A stretch of DNA of 64,000 nucleotides from Hyphomicrobiales bacterium (GCA_900469615.1 UBYA01000013.1:183405-247404); one strand, 5' to 3'; shown: positions 34,173 to 43,082, counted from the stretch's first letter. Numbers and translations: made by a program. The notes: a model not told the origin generated them from the letters alone.

Positions 34173-35393
34173 ATGTCGTTCAAGCCCCGATTCCGCCATC
34201 GTTCGTTTCTTGCCTTGCTTGCAGCCGGGCTCGCGGCATTTCCATTGCCGGCTGCGGCGCAATCGGGCAATGGCGATACATCGCTGCCCGGCGTTGCGGC
34301 GCCCGCGGAAAAGGGCGCGCGGCCGGATGACAAAGCGCAATCCGACGACGACTCGGCCGTGCCGGACGCACCGCCGCGCAACGACAGCATCGTGACGCGG
34401 CCGCTCGGCGCGGATGCCGGCAGTTTCAAGACTGAAAACATCCAGCCGGGCGCCGAGCCGAAGAACGGAAGCGACATCAAGCCGTCGCAGGGCGTCGGCG
34501 TATTCGAACGCATGGGTGCCAAGCTGCCCGACCTGCCGCCGGAAAAGCCGTTCACCGGCAAGATCGACGATGCCTACGGCGCGTTCCAGCGCGGTTATTA
34601 TCTGACGGCTTTCCAGAAGGCGTTGCCGCGGGCGCAGCTTGGCGACCCGGCGGCGCAGACCCTGATCGCAGAGCTGATGTCGCAGGGATTGGGCGTCAGG
34701 CGCGATCCCAAGAATGCCGCCTTCTGGTACAGCAAGGCGGCCGAGGGCGGGGATCCCACCTCGATGTTCAAATATGCGCTGATCCTGATCGAAGGGCGCG
34801 ATGTGCCTCGTGACCAGAAGAAGGCGGACGAGTGGATGAGAAAGGCGGCCGAGGCCGGCCAACCTTCCGCCGAATTCAATGTGGCCCAGATGCTGACGGC
34901 CGAAAATCCGGGCATCAAGGGCCTGCAGATGGCGCTTCCCTATTATGAGAAATCCGCCGAGCAGGGCATTGCCGATGCGCAATATGCCGTCTCGCAGCTT
35001 TATCTCAATCTTCCCGACCTGCCGCCGGAAAAGAAGGCGCGCGCCCGCGAATGGCTGTCGCGTGCGGCCAATGCCGGCTTCGATACCGCGCAGCTCGACA
35101 TGGGCATCTGGCTGATCAACGGCACCGGCGGCAAGCAGGACCTGGAAAACGGCTTCAACTGGATGCGCGTCGCTGCCTATCGCGGCAACGTCGTCGCGCA
35201 GAACAAGCTGGCGCACCTCTATATCAATGCCATCGGCACGAAGCAGGACCCGGTGGCGGCGGCGACATGGTATGTCATTTCGCGCCGTGCCGGCCTGAAG
35301 GACTCCGAGCTTGAGGATTTCTATCAGGGCATCGAGGACTACCAGCAGAAAGCGGCCATCGATGCCGCCAACAAGTATCGCCGCGCGCAATAA
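34173..35393 (+). CDS. Exported Sel1-repeat protein
   Basis: 406-residue protein. Signal peptide at residues 1-30 (SFLALLAAGLAAFPLPAAAQS). An acidic low-complexity stretch (30-110) is followed by at least six Sel1-like TPR units of about 36 residues, from 130 to 380, with recurring A-x-x-W-Y/MRKAAEAG pattern: AAFWYSKAAEGGDP, ADEWMRKAAEAGQP, ALPYYEKSAEQGIA, AREWLSRAANAGFD, GFNWMRVAAYRGNV and AATWYVISRRAGLK. Sel1 proteins are adaptors; in rhizobia a relative, ExoR, is a periplasmic regulator of ExoS-ChvI, but the domain layout here is longer and I do not equate them. Cotranscribed with the ThiE-like gene (9-base gap). Confidence 0.85.
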   Translation: MSFKPRFRHRSFLALLAAGLAAFPLPAAAQSGNGDTSLPGVAAPAEKGARPDDKAQSDDDSAVPDAPPRNDSIVTRPLGADAGSFKTENIQPGAEPKNGSDIKPSQGVGVFERMGAKLPDLPPEKPFTGKIDDAYGAFQRGYYLTAFQKALPRAQLGDPAAQTLIAELMSQGLGVRRDPKNAAFWYSKAAEGGDPTSMFKYALILIEGRDVPRDQKKADEWMRKAAEAGQPSAEFNVAQMLTAENPGIKGLQMALPYYEKSAEQGIADAQYAVSQLYLNLPDLPPEKKARAREWLSRAANAGFDTAQLDMGIWLINGTGGKQDLENGFNWMRVAAYRGNVVAQNKLAHLYINAIGTKQDPVAAATWYVISRRAGLKDSELEDFYQGIEDYQQKAAIDAANKYRRAQ

Positions 35394-35585
35394 GAGCGGC
35401 GTCGAATTCCGTCATATCGGAGCGGATGTGACGTCAGTTTGCGCGTGCTGCAGCCTCGCCACTTGAAATTCCCCCGATTTTATGGTCTTGAGGCCGCCAA
35501 TCTTTTATTTCCGCTGACGCTCCCGCTCCGTCGGGGCCTGCTTTTGGGCCCGGTCAGCGCTCTCTGCATTACCCAAGGAAACCCG

Positions 35586-36386
35586 ATGGCCCGTTCTGCT
35601 CTTCTCAATGTCATGGTTCAGGCTGCTCTCAAGGCAGGCAAGTCGCTCAGCCGCGATTTCGGCGAAGTGCAGAACCTGCAGGTTTCGGTGAAGGGACCGG
35701 GCGATTTCGTCAGCCAGGCGGATCTGAAGGCGCAGAAGGTCATCCGCGACGAGCTGATGAAGGCCCGCCCGACCTACGGCTTTCTCGGCGAGGAAAGCGA
35801 CGAGGTGAAGGGGACGGACGGCGCGCATCGCTGGATCGTCGATCCGCTCGACGGCACCACCAACTTCCTGCACGGCATTCCGATGTTTGCCGTCTCGATC
35901 GCCCTGGAGCGCAACGACGAGATCGTTGCCGGCGTCGTCTTCAACCCGGCGACCGATGAGCTCTATACGGCCGAACGCGGCGGCGGCGCCTTCCTCAACG
36001 ACCGCCGCCTGCGCGTCGCCTCGCGCCGCGTGCTGTCGGACAGCGTCATCGGCTGCGGCGTTCCGCATCTCGGCCGCGGCAATCACGGCAAATTCCTCGT
36101 GGAGCTGCGCCACGTCATGGGCGAGGTCGCCGGCATGCGCCGCCTCGGCTCCGCGTCGCTCGATCTTGCCTATGTTGCTGCCGGCCGCTTCGACGGCTTC
36201 TGGGAAACCGGCCTGTCTCCCTGGGACATCGCGGCCGGCATTCTGCTCGTTCGCGAAGCCGGCGGTTTCGTTTCGGACTTCCATGGCGGCACCGACATGC
36301 TCGGCACGAATTCGATCATCTGCGGCAACGAGCATATCCAGAAAGCGCTCGCCGAAGTGGTCAAGCGGCCGATCCCGACGAAATAA
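35586..36386 (+). CDS. suhB: Inositol monophosphatase family protein
   Basis: 266-residue Mg2+-dependent phosphatase. Motifs: FLGEESDE (metal Glu), WIVDPLDGTTNFLHGIPMFAVSIAL (the DPxDGT metal core) and GLSPWDIAAGILLVREAGG (third metal Asp). Substrates range from myo-inositol 1-phosphate to fructose 1,6-bisphosphate and PAP; SuhB also has a role in antitermination complexes in enterobacteria. Start ATG 35586 has CCAAGGAAACCC upstream; a longer frame is available but has no site. The 130 bases after it include a weak terminator (36415-36443) before the next gene. Confidence 0.9.
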   Translation: MARSALLNVMVQAALKAGKSLSRDFGEVQNLQVSVKGPGDFVSQADLKAQKVIRDELMKARPTYGFLGEESDEVKGTDGAHRWIVDPLDGTTNFLHGIPMFAVSIALERNDEIVAGVVFNPATDELYTAERGGGAFLNDRRLRVASRRVLSDSVIGCGVPHLGRGNHGKFLVELRHVMGEVAGMRRLGSASLDLAYVAAGRFDGFWETGLSPWDIAAGILLVREAGGFVSDFHGGTDMLGTNSIICGNEHIQKALAEVVKRPIPTK

Positions 36387-36414
36387 GTTTAGCTTCCGCT
36401 GCTTTTCGACCGAT

Positions 36415-36445
36415 AAAACAGTCTGTTGCCAACGGGCTGTTTTGT
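36415..36445 (+). terminator. Weak terminator after the inositol monophosphatase gene
   Basis: AAAACAG (36415-36421) pairs with CTGTTTT (36437-36443), then GTGCTTT. The loop is 15 bases and stem A/T rich, so the call is tentative. Confidence 0.4.
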
Positions 36446-36516
36446 GCTTTCCGTCTCTTCAATTCGGCACAATGTTGCTCTAGTCTCCGGCTGCGGAAAA
36501 TGCGGCGGAGCGTGTG

Positions 36517-37560
36517 ATGGAAAATGTGAATCTGTCGGATCTGGGATCGACCGACAACGTATCGGGCAGCTACGCCTACAAGCTTTCAAGCCCGATGGCG
36601 TTCTTCTGGACGATGGTCCTCTTCCTGATTATCGTCGGCTTCATCGTCTCCATCCTGTTTCGGCAGGCTCAGGTCGCTTTCCTGCACAATCCCGGCCTCA
36701 ACGGCCTGATCCTGGGCGTTCTGGCCGTCGGCATCCTGCTTGTGTTCAATCATGTGCTGATGCTGAGGCCGGAGGTGCGCTGGTTCAATCATTTCCGCGC
36801 CGTCGGCAACGCGGACAAGGTCGGCCGCAATCCGCGGCTCCTGGCGCCGATGCGGGCGCTGATCGGCAACCGCCGCGCGATGCAGCTTTCCACGGCGACG
36901 CTGCGTTCCATTCTCGATTCGATTGCCACGCGTCTCGACGAATCGCGCGACACCTCGCGTTACCTCATCGGCCTGCTCGTCTTTCTCGGTCTGCTCGGCA
37001 CCTTCTGGGGCCTGATCGGCACGATCGGTTCGATCAACGACGTCATCCAGGGCCTCGATGCCGGCACCGGGGACAGCGGCGATATTCTCAGCGCCTTGAA
37101 ATCAGGGCTCTCCGGCCCGCTGGTCGGCATGGGCACGGCCTTTTCCTCCTCGCTGCTCGGCCTTTCCGGATCGCTGATTCTCGGCTTTCTCGACCTGCAG
37201 GCCGGCCGTGCGCAGAACCGCTTCTACACCGAGCTGGAAAACTGGCTCTCCTCCGTCACCGACGTCGGCTCCGATCTTACCCCTGTCATCGAGAGCGCCG
37301 CCGGCGCCTCTTCGGAGGATGTGCGGGCGCTGTCGGACTATCTGCGCAAGATTGCCGAGGAGGGCGGCGGCCAGCGTTCGGTAACGGCCATGGCGAACCT
37401 TGCCGAAGGCATTCAGGGCCTGGTCAAGAACATGCGCAACGAACAGCAGATGCTGCGTGACTGGATCGAGGCGCAGCAGGAAGAGGCGAAATCGATGCGC
37501 CGCACGCTCGACCGTCTTGCCGACCGCATCGGCCATATCGAGAAGACCGGGAGCAAGTAA
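36517..37560 (+). CDS. MotA/TolQ/ExbB-type proton channel protein
   Basis: 347-residue membrane protein with four predicted helices: about 29-50, 62-82, 155-180 and 205-232. The central MotA/ExbB segment reads LVFLGLLGTFWGLIGTIGSI, then KSGLSGPLVGMGTAFSSSLLGLSGSLILGFLDL, the proton-channel pattern of the family. A coiled C-terminus (about 290-345) ends with MRRTLDRLADRIGHIEK. Start ATG 36517 has CGGAG seven bases upstream. It is 3 bases ahead of an OmpA-like protein with a single membrane helix, so the pair is probably an inner-membrane proton-driven motor that grips peptidoglycan, related to MotAB, ExbBD, TolQR or ZorAB. Lack of flagellar genes and motile context argues against MotAB. Confidence 0.85.
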   Translation: MENVNLSDLGSTDNVSGSYAYKLSSPMAFFWTMVLFLIIVGFIVSILFRQAQVAFLHNPGLNGLILGVLAVGILLVFNHVLMLRPEVRWFNHFRAVGNADKVGRNPRLLAPMRALIGNRRAMQLSTATLRSILDSIATRLDESRDTSRYLIGLLVFLGLLGTFWGLIGTIGSINDVIQGLDAGTGDSGDILSALKSGLSGPLVGMGTAFSSSLLGLSGSLILGFLDLQAGRAQNRFYTELENWLSSVTDVGSDLTPVIESAAGASSEDVRALSDYLRKIAEEGGGQRSVTAMANLAEGIQGLVKNMRNEQQMLRDWIEAQQEEAKSMRRTLDRLADRIGHIEKTGSK

Positions 37561-37563
37561 GTC

Positions 37564-38595
37564 ATGGCGCTCGCCCGCAACCGACGCCACCAGAGAAGCG
37601 TCGACTATTGGCCCGGTTTCGTCGATGCGCTGTCCACGCTGCTGATGGCCATCATGTTCCTGCTGACGGTGTTCGTCGTCGGCCAGTTCATCCTCAGCCG
37701 CGAAATTTCCGGGCGTGACGAGGTGTTGAACCGCCTCAACAGCCGCATCAACGATCTGGTGCAGCAACTGGCGCTGGAAAAGAGCGGCAAGCAGGATCTG
37801 GAGGACGCCGTCGCCAACCTGCAAGCGTCGCTGTCATCGGCGGAGAGCGAGCGCTCGCGGCTGCAGGCCCTCCTTGCTGCTGGTTCCGGCAATAGCCAGG
37901 CTGCCGAACAGCGCGCCGGCACGCTCTCGCAGGATCTAGAGGAACAGAAACAGGTAAGCGCGCGCGCCCTCAGCCAGGTCGATCTCCTCAACCAGCAGAT
38001 TGCCGCCTTGCGCAGCCAGATCGCCGCCGTGGAGGCTGCTCTCCAGGCATCCGAGGCCAAGGATCAGTCGTCGCAAGTCAAGATCGCCGATCTAGGGCGG
38101 CGGCTGAACGTGGCGCTGGCGCAGCGTGTGCAGGAACTGAACCGCTATCGTTCCGACTTCTTCGGCCGGCTGCGCGAAATTCTCTCCGACCGCGACAATA
38201 TCCGCATCGTCGGCGACCGCTTCGTCTTCCAGTCCGAAGTGCTGTTTCCATCCGGCGCCGCCGATCTCAATCCCGCCGGTCAGGCGGAAATGACCAAGCT
38301 TGCGGCCGCCCTCATCGATCTGGCCAAGGAAATTCCACCGGAAATCAACTGGGTGCTGCGCGTCGATGGCCACACGGACAATGTGCCGCTTTCCGGCAAT
38401 GGCCGTTACCCGGACAACTGGGCGCTGTCCTCGGCCCGCGCTATCGCCGTCGTCAAGTTCCTGATTTCGCAGGGCGTTCCTGCCGACAGGCTGGTCGCGG
38501 CCGGCTTCGGCGAATTCCAGCCGATCGCACCCGGCGACACGCCGGATGCGCGCGCCACCAATCGCCGCATCGAACTGAAGCTGACGGAAAAGTAA
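37564..38595 (+). CDS. MotB/TolR-like peptidoglycan-binding OmpA-domain protein
   Basis: 343-residue protein. After a short cytoplasmic N-terminus there is one membrane helix (about 20-45, GFVDALSTLLMAIMFLLTVFV), whose Asp24 is in the place of the proton-binding aspartate of MotB. Residues 55-200 are a Gln/Ala/Leu-rich coiled coil, and 215-343 the OmpA C-terminal domain: VLRVDGHTDNVPLSGNGRY, RAIAVVKFLISQGVPADRLVAAGFG, and ATNRRIELKL with the peptidoglycan (diaminopimelate) binding Asp and Arg. Partner of the ExbB/MotA-like channel directly upstream (3-base gap). A mosaic repeat follows the stop. A defence role like ZorB is not supported by neighbours. Confidence 0.87.
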   Translation: MALARNRRHQRSVDYWPGFVDALSTLLMAIMFLLTVFVVGQFILSREISGRDEVLNRLNSRINDLVQQLALEKSGKQDLEDAVANLQASLSSAESERSRLQALLAAGSGNSQAAEQRAGTLSQDLEEQKQVSARALSQVDLLNQQIAALRSQIAAVEAALQASEAKDQSSQVKIADLGRRLNVALAQRVQELNRYRSDFFGRLREILSDRDNIRIVGDRFVFQSEVLFPSGAADLNPAGQAEMTKLAAALIDLAKEIPPEINWVLRVDGHTDNVPLSGNGRYPDNWALSSARAIAVVKFLISQGVPADRLVAAGFGEFQPIAPGDTPDARATNRRIELKLTEK

Positions 38596-38600
38596 TCGCT

Positions 38601-38705
38601 TCGAGCAATTCCGTGACAGGTGCATAGCGGTTTTCCGTTCGGAACTGTGCGAAAACAAAGCGATAGAGCGTTTTCGCGATTTCGAAGAAAAGCGAAAAGG
38701 TCCTA
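38601..38705. repeat. RIME-like mosaic element, variant copy
   Basis: Variant of the same family: GAGCAATTCCGTGACAG, core TGCATAGCGGTTTTCCG, GGAACTGTGCG, AAAACAAAGCGATAGAGCG and a terminal hairpin CGATTTCGAAGAAAAGCG. Its end at 38703-38705 supplies the stop codon (CTA, read TAG on the minus strand) of the ECF sigma factor gene. It fills the gap between the OmpA-like gene and that gene. Confidence 0.7.
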
Positions 38706-39946
38706 GGCGTTCTTCGGCGAAATGGCGTCGAGGCGTCGCAGCAGAAATCGCCGCACGGCCTCGCTGCTGCTCAATCCGATCGCCGAGCGGTAAGCGTTCG
38801 TTGCGTATTCCATATCGCCGGCTTCGGCCAGCAGATGCGCGCGAACGGCCCAATAAGGCTGATAGTTGACGATATCGCGCTCGGCTATCCGGTTCAGCAG
38901 CTCCAGTCCGGCACCGGGGCCGTCCATGCGGGCGACAACGGCGGCGTGACTGACGCGTGCGCCGGTGGTCGGCTTCATGATCAGAAGTGCTTCGTAAAGC
39001 GTGGCGAGTGCCCGCCAGTCGGTCGTGCCGCAGCGCCGCCGTTCGGCGTGTACGGATTGAATTGCCGCCAGGCACTGGAACGGGCCGAAGCGAGCGAAAG
39101 CGCCTGCCTGCCGGAGAAGGTCATCGGCTTCGGTAATCATCGCGGCGTCCCAGAGCACGGTATCCTGCTGATCGAGGGGGATGTAGTCGCCGCTCGCATT
39201 GCGCCGCGCGCCGCGACGGGATTGGCTGTAGAGCATGAGCGACAGCAGGCCCATCGCTTCCGGCTCACGGGGCAGGGTGGCATGCAGCGCGCGCCCGAGC
39301 CATATGGCTTCCTCCGCCAGCGAGCCCTGCTTCTCGCTGTCTCCGAGCCCCTCCCATCCGAGGCCATAGGCTGCGTAGATCGCCGTGAGCACCCCGGCCA
39401 GCCGATCCGGCAGCATGGGTTGCTCCGGAACGGTAAAGGGGATGCGGGCATCGCGATCTTGATCTTTGCCCGTACGAGCCGCTGGCTCATGGTCTCCGGC
39501 GCAACGATGAAAGCCTTCGCTATGGTGGCCGCATCGATGGCGAGCACGGTTTGCAGCATCAGTGCCGCGTGTATCGTGGTGTCGATGGCGGGATGGGTGC
39601 AGGCAAAGAGGAGTTTCAGCCGCTCGTCGGGGAAGGGTGGATGATCCGCATTCATGCGCTCCTGCGCCTCTTCCATCGCCATCTCTATTCTCACCCGGCC
39701 CGCGGCCTTGACGGTCTCGTGCCTCATGCCGCGGATCAGGTTGCGTCGCGCGGCGACCAGCAGCCAGGCTTCCGGATTGTCGGGTATTCCCCGCTCCGGC
39801 CAGCTGCGCAGCGCTGCGGCAATCGCCTCCGACAAGGCATCTTCCGCAGCCGGCACATCATGCGAGCGCGCGGCGAGAAAGGCGATCAGCTTGCCGTAGG
39901 ATTGGCGCGCCACCTGCTCGGTGGCGCGTTGAGCGTCGGACAGCAT
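38703..39946 (-). pseudogene. ECF-type RNA polymerase sigma factor (DUF6596 type), frameshifted
   Basis: Full-length homology exists but in two frames. N-terminal frame (from ATG 39946): sigma region 2 (KLIAFLAARSHDVPAAEDAL, LLVAARRNLIRGMRH) and region 4 (LMLQTVLAIDAATIAKAFIV, APETMSQRLVRAKIKI). The expected next residues DARIPFTVPEQPMLPDRLAG appear only in the other frame, which continues with the C-terminal DUF6596 domain to the stop at 38703. The join is in AAGATC-GCGATGCC near 39454: insertion of a single base (for example C) would restore KIRDARIPF. So a one-base deletion or a sequencing error. It pairs with the DGPF protein 6 bases upstream, the usual gene set of this ECF group. The stop is inside a mosaic repeat. 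Confidence 0.8.
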
Positions 39947-39952
39947 GAAGGC

Positions 39953-40291
39953 CTACATCTGCAAGCGCGGCCGTACTTCGACCGAGCCCTGCTGCGAGAT
40001 CGGCACCCGCACGGCCCATTCGAGCGCGGCATCGAGATCCGGCACATCGATCAGGTAAAAGCCGCCGAGCTGCTCCTTGCCTTCGGGAAAGGGGCCGTCC
40101 TGCACATCATGATCCTCGCCGCGACGGCGGATCACGGTGGCAGTCTCGGGTGGGCTGAGCCCGGCGCCGCCTGTCATGATTCCGGCTTGAACAAGGGCCT
40201 GGGTGTAGGCGATCCAGCCATCCCTGTAGGCGGGATCTTCGCGGCGTCTGAAATCCTCAGGGGCTTCTCGGATGATCAAGGCATATTGCAT
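39953..40291 (-). CDS. YCII-related DGPF-domain protein
   Basis: 112-residue protein with start ATG 40291-40289 and GGGAG upstream. The DGPF motif (HDVQDGPFPEGKEQLGGFYLIDV) and the preceding MQYALIIREAPEDF identify the YCII-related, DGPF-type family that regularly precedes DUF6596 ECF sigma factors. The small ferredoxin-like dimer may act as an accessory or signal-input protein for the sigma factor; the mechanism is not known. Six bases separate its stop from the sigma factor's start, so the two are one operon on the minus strand. The mature function here may be compromised by the sigma factor frameshift. Confidence 0.85.
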   Translation of the reverse strand: MQYALIIREAPEDFRRREDPAYRDGWIAYTQALVQAGIMTGGAGLSPPETATVIRRRGEDHDVQDGPFPEGKEQLGGFYLIDVPDLDAALEWAVRVPISQQGSVEVRPRLQM

Positions 40292-40475
40292 GGAGCTACT
40301 CCCGCTCGCTGTGTTGGCTATGAACCGGACGGTGACGTCATTGTGGACTGGATTCCAGAATGAGCAACGTTGCCGTGAAGCGGCCTCCTGCCGCTTCGAT
40401 ACGATGAGCCGCGGGCACCGGCGATTTCGACAGAGACAGCCGATTTTTTCGAAATTCATGATCGCGAAGACGAAA

Positions 40476-40505
40476 CGGCCGGCATGCCTGGAAGGCAGCC
40501 GGCCG
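40476..40505 (-). terminator. Probable terminator of the yegP-like gene
   Basis: CGGCCGGC (40476-40483) pairs with GCCGGCCG (40498-40505), with an inner TGCC/GGCA stem. The minus strand continues TTTCGTCTT, a weak T tract, 36 bases past the DUF1508 stop. Confidence 0.55.
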
Positions 40506-40540
40506 CGAATGGCTTTACAACAAACGCTGGACGCGAAGTC

Positions 40541-40729
40541 TTATGCGGTAGCGGTGGTCTGGTCGTCGATGACGGCGCCGCCGACGTGAGCCTTGATCGA
40601 CTCGATGGCATGCAGGGCCGAGGCTTTCGCCTTGTAGCCTTCGGACCCGAACATTGTTTCACCGTTCGAGGCTTTAAAGCGGAAGCGAAACTCGCCGGCC
40701 TTGTCCTTGTAGACTTCAAATTTATACAT
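40541..40729 (-). CDS. DUF1508/YegP family protein
   Basis: 62-residue single DUF1508 repeat: MYKFEVYKDKAGEFRFRFKA, SNGETMFGSEGYKAKASALHAIESIKAHV. E. coli YegP has two copies; one-copy versions are common in alphaproteobacteria. It forms a small beta-beta-alpha unit and probably a dimer; function is unknown. The gene is monocistronic, with a hairpin terminator, between the sigma factor group and the ABC exporter gene, which both read on the same strand. Confidence 0.9.
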   Translation of the reverse strand: MYKFEVYKDKAGEFRFRFKASNGETMFGSEGYKAKASALHAIESIKAHVGGAVIDDQTTATA

Positions 40730-40838
40730 GGTTCTCGTCTCCTAGAATCGCGTCAGCGCGAGATGACGCCGAAAATCTAGCTCAATTTTGTAGCTATTTC
40801 TACAAGGTTGTATCCGGCGTGACTTGCCCGGTTTTTGG

Positions 40839-42719
40839 TTATTTCGCGATGAGCATGTGTTCCTCTACGCCGGCATCGAACTGCAGGCGGGCAAGCTTCG
40901 CGTAAATGCCGCCATGGCGGATCAGGCTCTGATGCGTGCCCTCCTCGACGATGCGGCCCTGATCCAGCACGAGAATGCGGTCGGCCTTCAGCACGGTTGC
41001 CAGGCGATGGGCGATGACGAGGGTGGTGCGTCCCTCCATCAGGCCCTCCAGCGCCTTCTGGACAAGGGTTTCGCTCTCGGCATCGAGGGCGGAGGTCGCC
41101 TCGTCGAGCAGGAGAATCGGCGCATTCTTCAGGATGGCACGGGCAATGGCGATACGCTGCCGCTGGCCGCCGGAAAGGGTGACGCCGCGCTCGCCGACCT
41201 GGGTGTCGTATCCCTTCTCCAGACGCGTGATGAACTCGTCCGCCTGTGCGGCGACGGCTGCGGCCCGGACTTCGTCCCGGGAAGCGTCGGGACGGCCGAA
41301 GGCGATGTTGTCATGGATCGAGGCGGCGAAGATCGTGGTGTCCTGCGGCACGATGGCGATGCGCTCGCGCAGGGCGTCCGGCAGGACATCGCGCGCATCG
41401 ACGCCGTCGATGGCGACGCGGCCCTTCTGCGGATCGTAGAAGCGGAGCAGCAGCGAGAAGACGGTGCTCTTGCCCGCTCCCGACGCGCCCACGATGGCAA
41501 CCGTCTCGCCAGGCTTCACCGAGAAGGAGAGCCCGTGCAGGGCGGATCTGCCGGGCCTCGACGGATAGAAGAAATGAACGTCGGAAAACTCCACGCGGCC
41601 TTGCGGCGGCTCCGGCAGGGGCAGGGGATTGGCCGGGGGCGCAATCGGCGATACCTCGGCAAGCAGCTCGCCCAGGCGATCGGCCGCGCCCGCGGCCTGC
41701 GACAGCTCGCCCCAGACCTCGGACAGCGAGCCGAGCGAGGAGCCGGCGATGACGGAATAGAGCAGGAACTGGCCGAGCGTGCCGGGCGACATCGTACCGG
41801 CAAGCACGTTCTGGGCGCCGACCCAGAGAACCGCGACAATGCTGCCGAAGACCATGGCAATGGCGAAGCCCGTCAGCAGCGAGCGGGATTTGATCGCCGC
41901 CCGCGCCGCCCGATAGGCGTCCTCGACGGCGGCGCCGTAGCGCTGCGAGGCGGCGGCCTCGCCGTTATAGGCCTGGATGGTGCGGTTGGCCGCGATGGTC
42001 TCGTTGGCATAGGCCGACGCCTGCGCCAGTGTATCCTGCGCGGCGCGCGAGCGCTTGCGCACCGAGCGGCCGAAGCTGACGAGCGGCAGCACGATGATCG
42101 GTATGGCGATCAGGACGATGCTCGACAGTTTCGGGCTGGTGACGATCATCATGATCACGGCGCCGAGACAGAGAATGAGATTGCGCAGCGCAACCGAGGC
42201 CGTGGCGCCGACGGCTGACTTGATCTGCGTCGTGTCGGCCGTCAGCCGCGAGACGATCTCGCCGGACTGATTGACATCGAAGAAGGAGGGCGACAGCCGC
42301 GTGACATGATCGAAGACCTCGCGGCGCATGTCCGAGACGATGCGCTCGCCGATGGAAATGACGAAATAGTAGCGCAGCGCGCTCGCTGCGGCGAGCAGCA
42401 GGGCCATGATCATGATCGCGACGAAATAGCTGTCGATCAGGCCACGGTCGACCTGATCGAAGCCATGATCGATCATGCGGCGGACGGCGACCGGCAAGGC
42501 GAGAGAGGTGACGGCGGCGACCACGAGCGAAACGAGCGCCCCGGCCACCATGCCGCGATATCGCCTGAGGTATGGCGCCAGTCGTCCAAGGGGACGGATT
42601 GATCTGCTTTTCTTTTCCTCTGCCTGGCCAGTCTCTGACAAGTCGTCTCCAATCCCCATATCAGCAAGGGACTTGACGTTTCGCCCCTTGTTATCGCCGC
42701 TGCCTTCATGTATAGGCAC
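40839..42719 (-). CDS. ABC exporter, fused permease and ATPase (MsbA/ABCB type)
   Basis: 626-residue half-transporter that should homodimerise. Six membrane helices at about 55-340 follow a charged N-terminus; then the ATPase: Walker A GASGAGKST, Q-loop IVPQDTTIF, signature LSGGQRQRIAIARA, Walker B ILLLDEATSALD and switch His in IAHRL. It exports a lipid, drug, or other hydrophobic compound with ATP; the substrate is not seen. The GTG at 42719 gives the longest frame, but ATG 42659 is equally possible, since neither has a good ribosome-binding site; the N-terminal 20 residues are therefore uncertain. Monocistronic, 105 bases from the rpmE leader on the other strand. Confidence 0.92.
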   Translation of the reverse strand: MPIHEGSGDNKGRNVKSLADMGIGDDLSETGQAEEKKSRSIRPLGRLAPYLRRYRGMVAGALVSLVVAAVTSLALPVAVRRMIDHGFDQVDRGLIDSYFVAIMIMALLLAAASALRYYFVISIGERIVSDMRREVFDHVTRLSPSFFDVNQSGEIVSRLTADTTQIKSAVGATASVALRNLILCLGAVIMMIVTSPKLSSIVLIAIPIIVLPLVSFGRSVRKRSRAAQDTLAQASAYANETIAANRTIQAYNGEAAASQRYGAAVEDAYRAARAAIKSRSLLTGFAIAMVFGSIVAVLWVGAQNVLAGTMSPGTLGQFLLYSVIAGSSLGSLSEVWGELSQAAGAADRLGELLAEVSPIAPPANPLPLPEPPQGRVEFSDVHFFYPSRPGRSALHGLSFSVKPGETVAIVGASGAGKSTVFSLLLRFYDPQKGRVAIDGVDARDVLPDALRERIAIVPQDTTIFAASIHDNIAFGRPDASRDEVRAAAVAAQADEFITRLEKGYDTQVGERGVTLSGGQRQRIAIARAILKNAPILLLDEATSALDAESETLVQKALEGLMEGRTTLVIAHRLATVLKADRILVLDQGRIVEEGTHQSLIRHGGIYAKLARLQFDAGVEEHMLIAK

Positions 42720-42833
42720 GCCATCTTAATTGGAAGCCGTGGCCTTTAGCGGACTGCGGCTTCATTTATTCAATCGGTTCGGTTGCCGCAATGGCTTGCG
42801 ACAAATGGACCCTGGCATGACAGGAAGATTGTT

Positions 42834-43055
42834 ATGAAGGCCAACATTCATCCCGACTACCACGTAATCAAGGTAGTCATGACCGACGGCACCGAATATG
42901 AAACCCGCTCGACCTGGGGTTCCGAAGGCGCTGTCATGAACCTCGATATCGATTCCAAGTCTCATCCGGCTTGGACGGGCGGCAACCAGCAGATGGTTGA
43001 CCGCGCTGGTCGCGTTTCGAAGTTCAACAAGCGCTTCGGCGGTCTCGGCATCTAA
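42834..43055 (+). CDS. rpmE: Ribosomal protein bL31, cysteine-free form
   Basis: 73-residue protein with KANIHPDYHVIKVVMTDGTE, TRSTWGSEGAVMNLDIDSKS, HPAWTG and RAGRVSKFNKRFGGL, clearly bL31 of the large ribosomal subunit. Type A bL31 has a CxxC-type zinc site; here no cysteine exists, so it is the zinc-independent form usual in rhizobia. Start ATG 42834 with AGGAAG upstream. It stands divergent from the ABC exporter gene and ends in a strong terminator at 43083-43106. Together with the cysteine-free bL36 at 30391 it marks a ribosome that does not store zinc in these proteins. Confidence 0.93.
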   Translation: MKANIHPDYHVIKVVMTDGTEYETRSTWGSEGAVMNLDIDSKSHPAWTGGNQQMVDRAGRVSKFNKRFGGLGI

Positions 43056-43082
43056 TCGCTCCGCGATATGCTGTTTGAAAAG

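Noticed and set aside
34173..35393. ExoR, the periplasmic regulator of succinoglycan
   Set aside because: Sel1 repeats are shared, but length and the acidic N-terminal region differ; no exoS/chvI neighbour.
36517..38595. Zorya defence system
   Set aside because: The channel and OmpA-like pair resembles ZorA and ZorB, but no zorC, zorD (helicase) or zorE is present and the neighbours are housekeeping genes.
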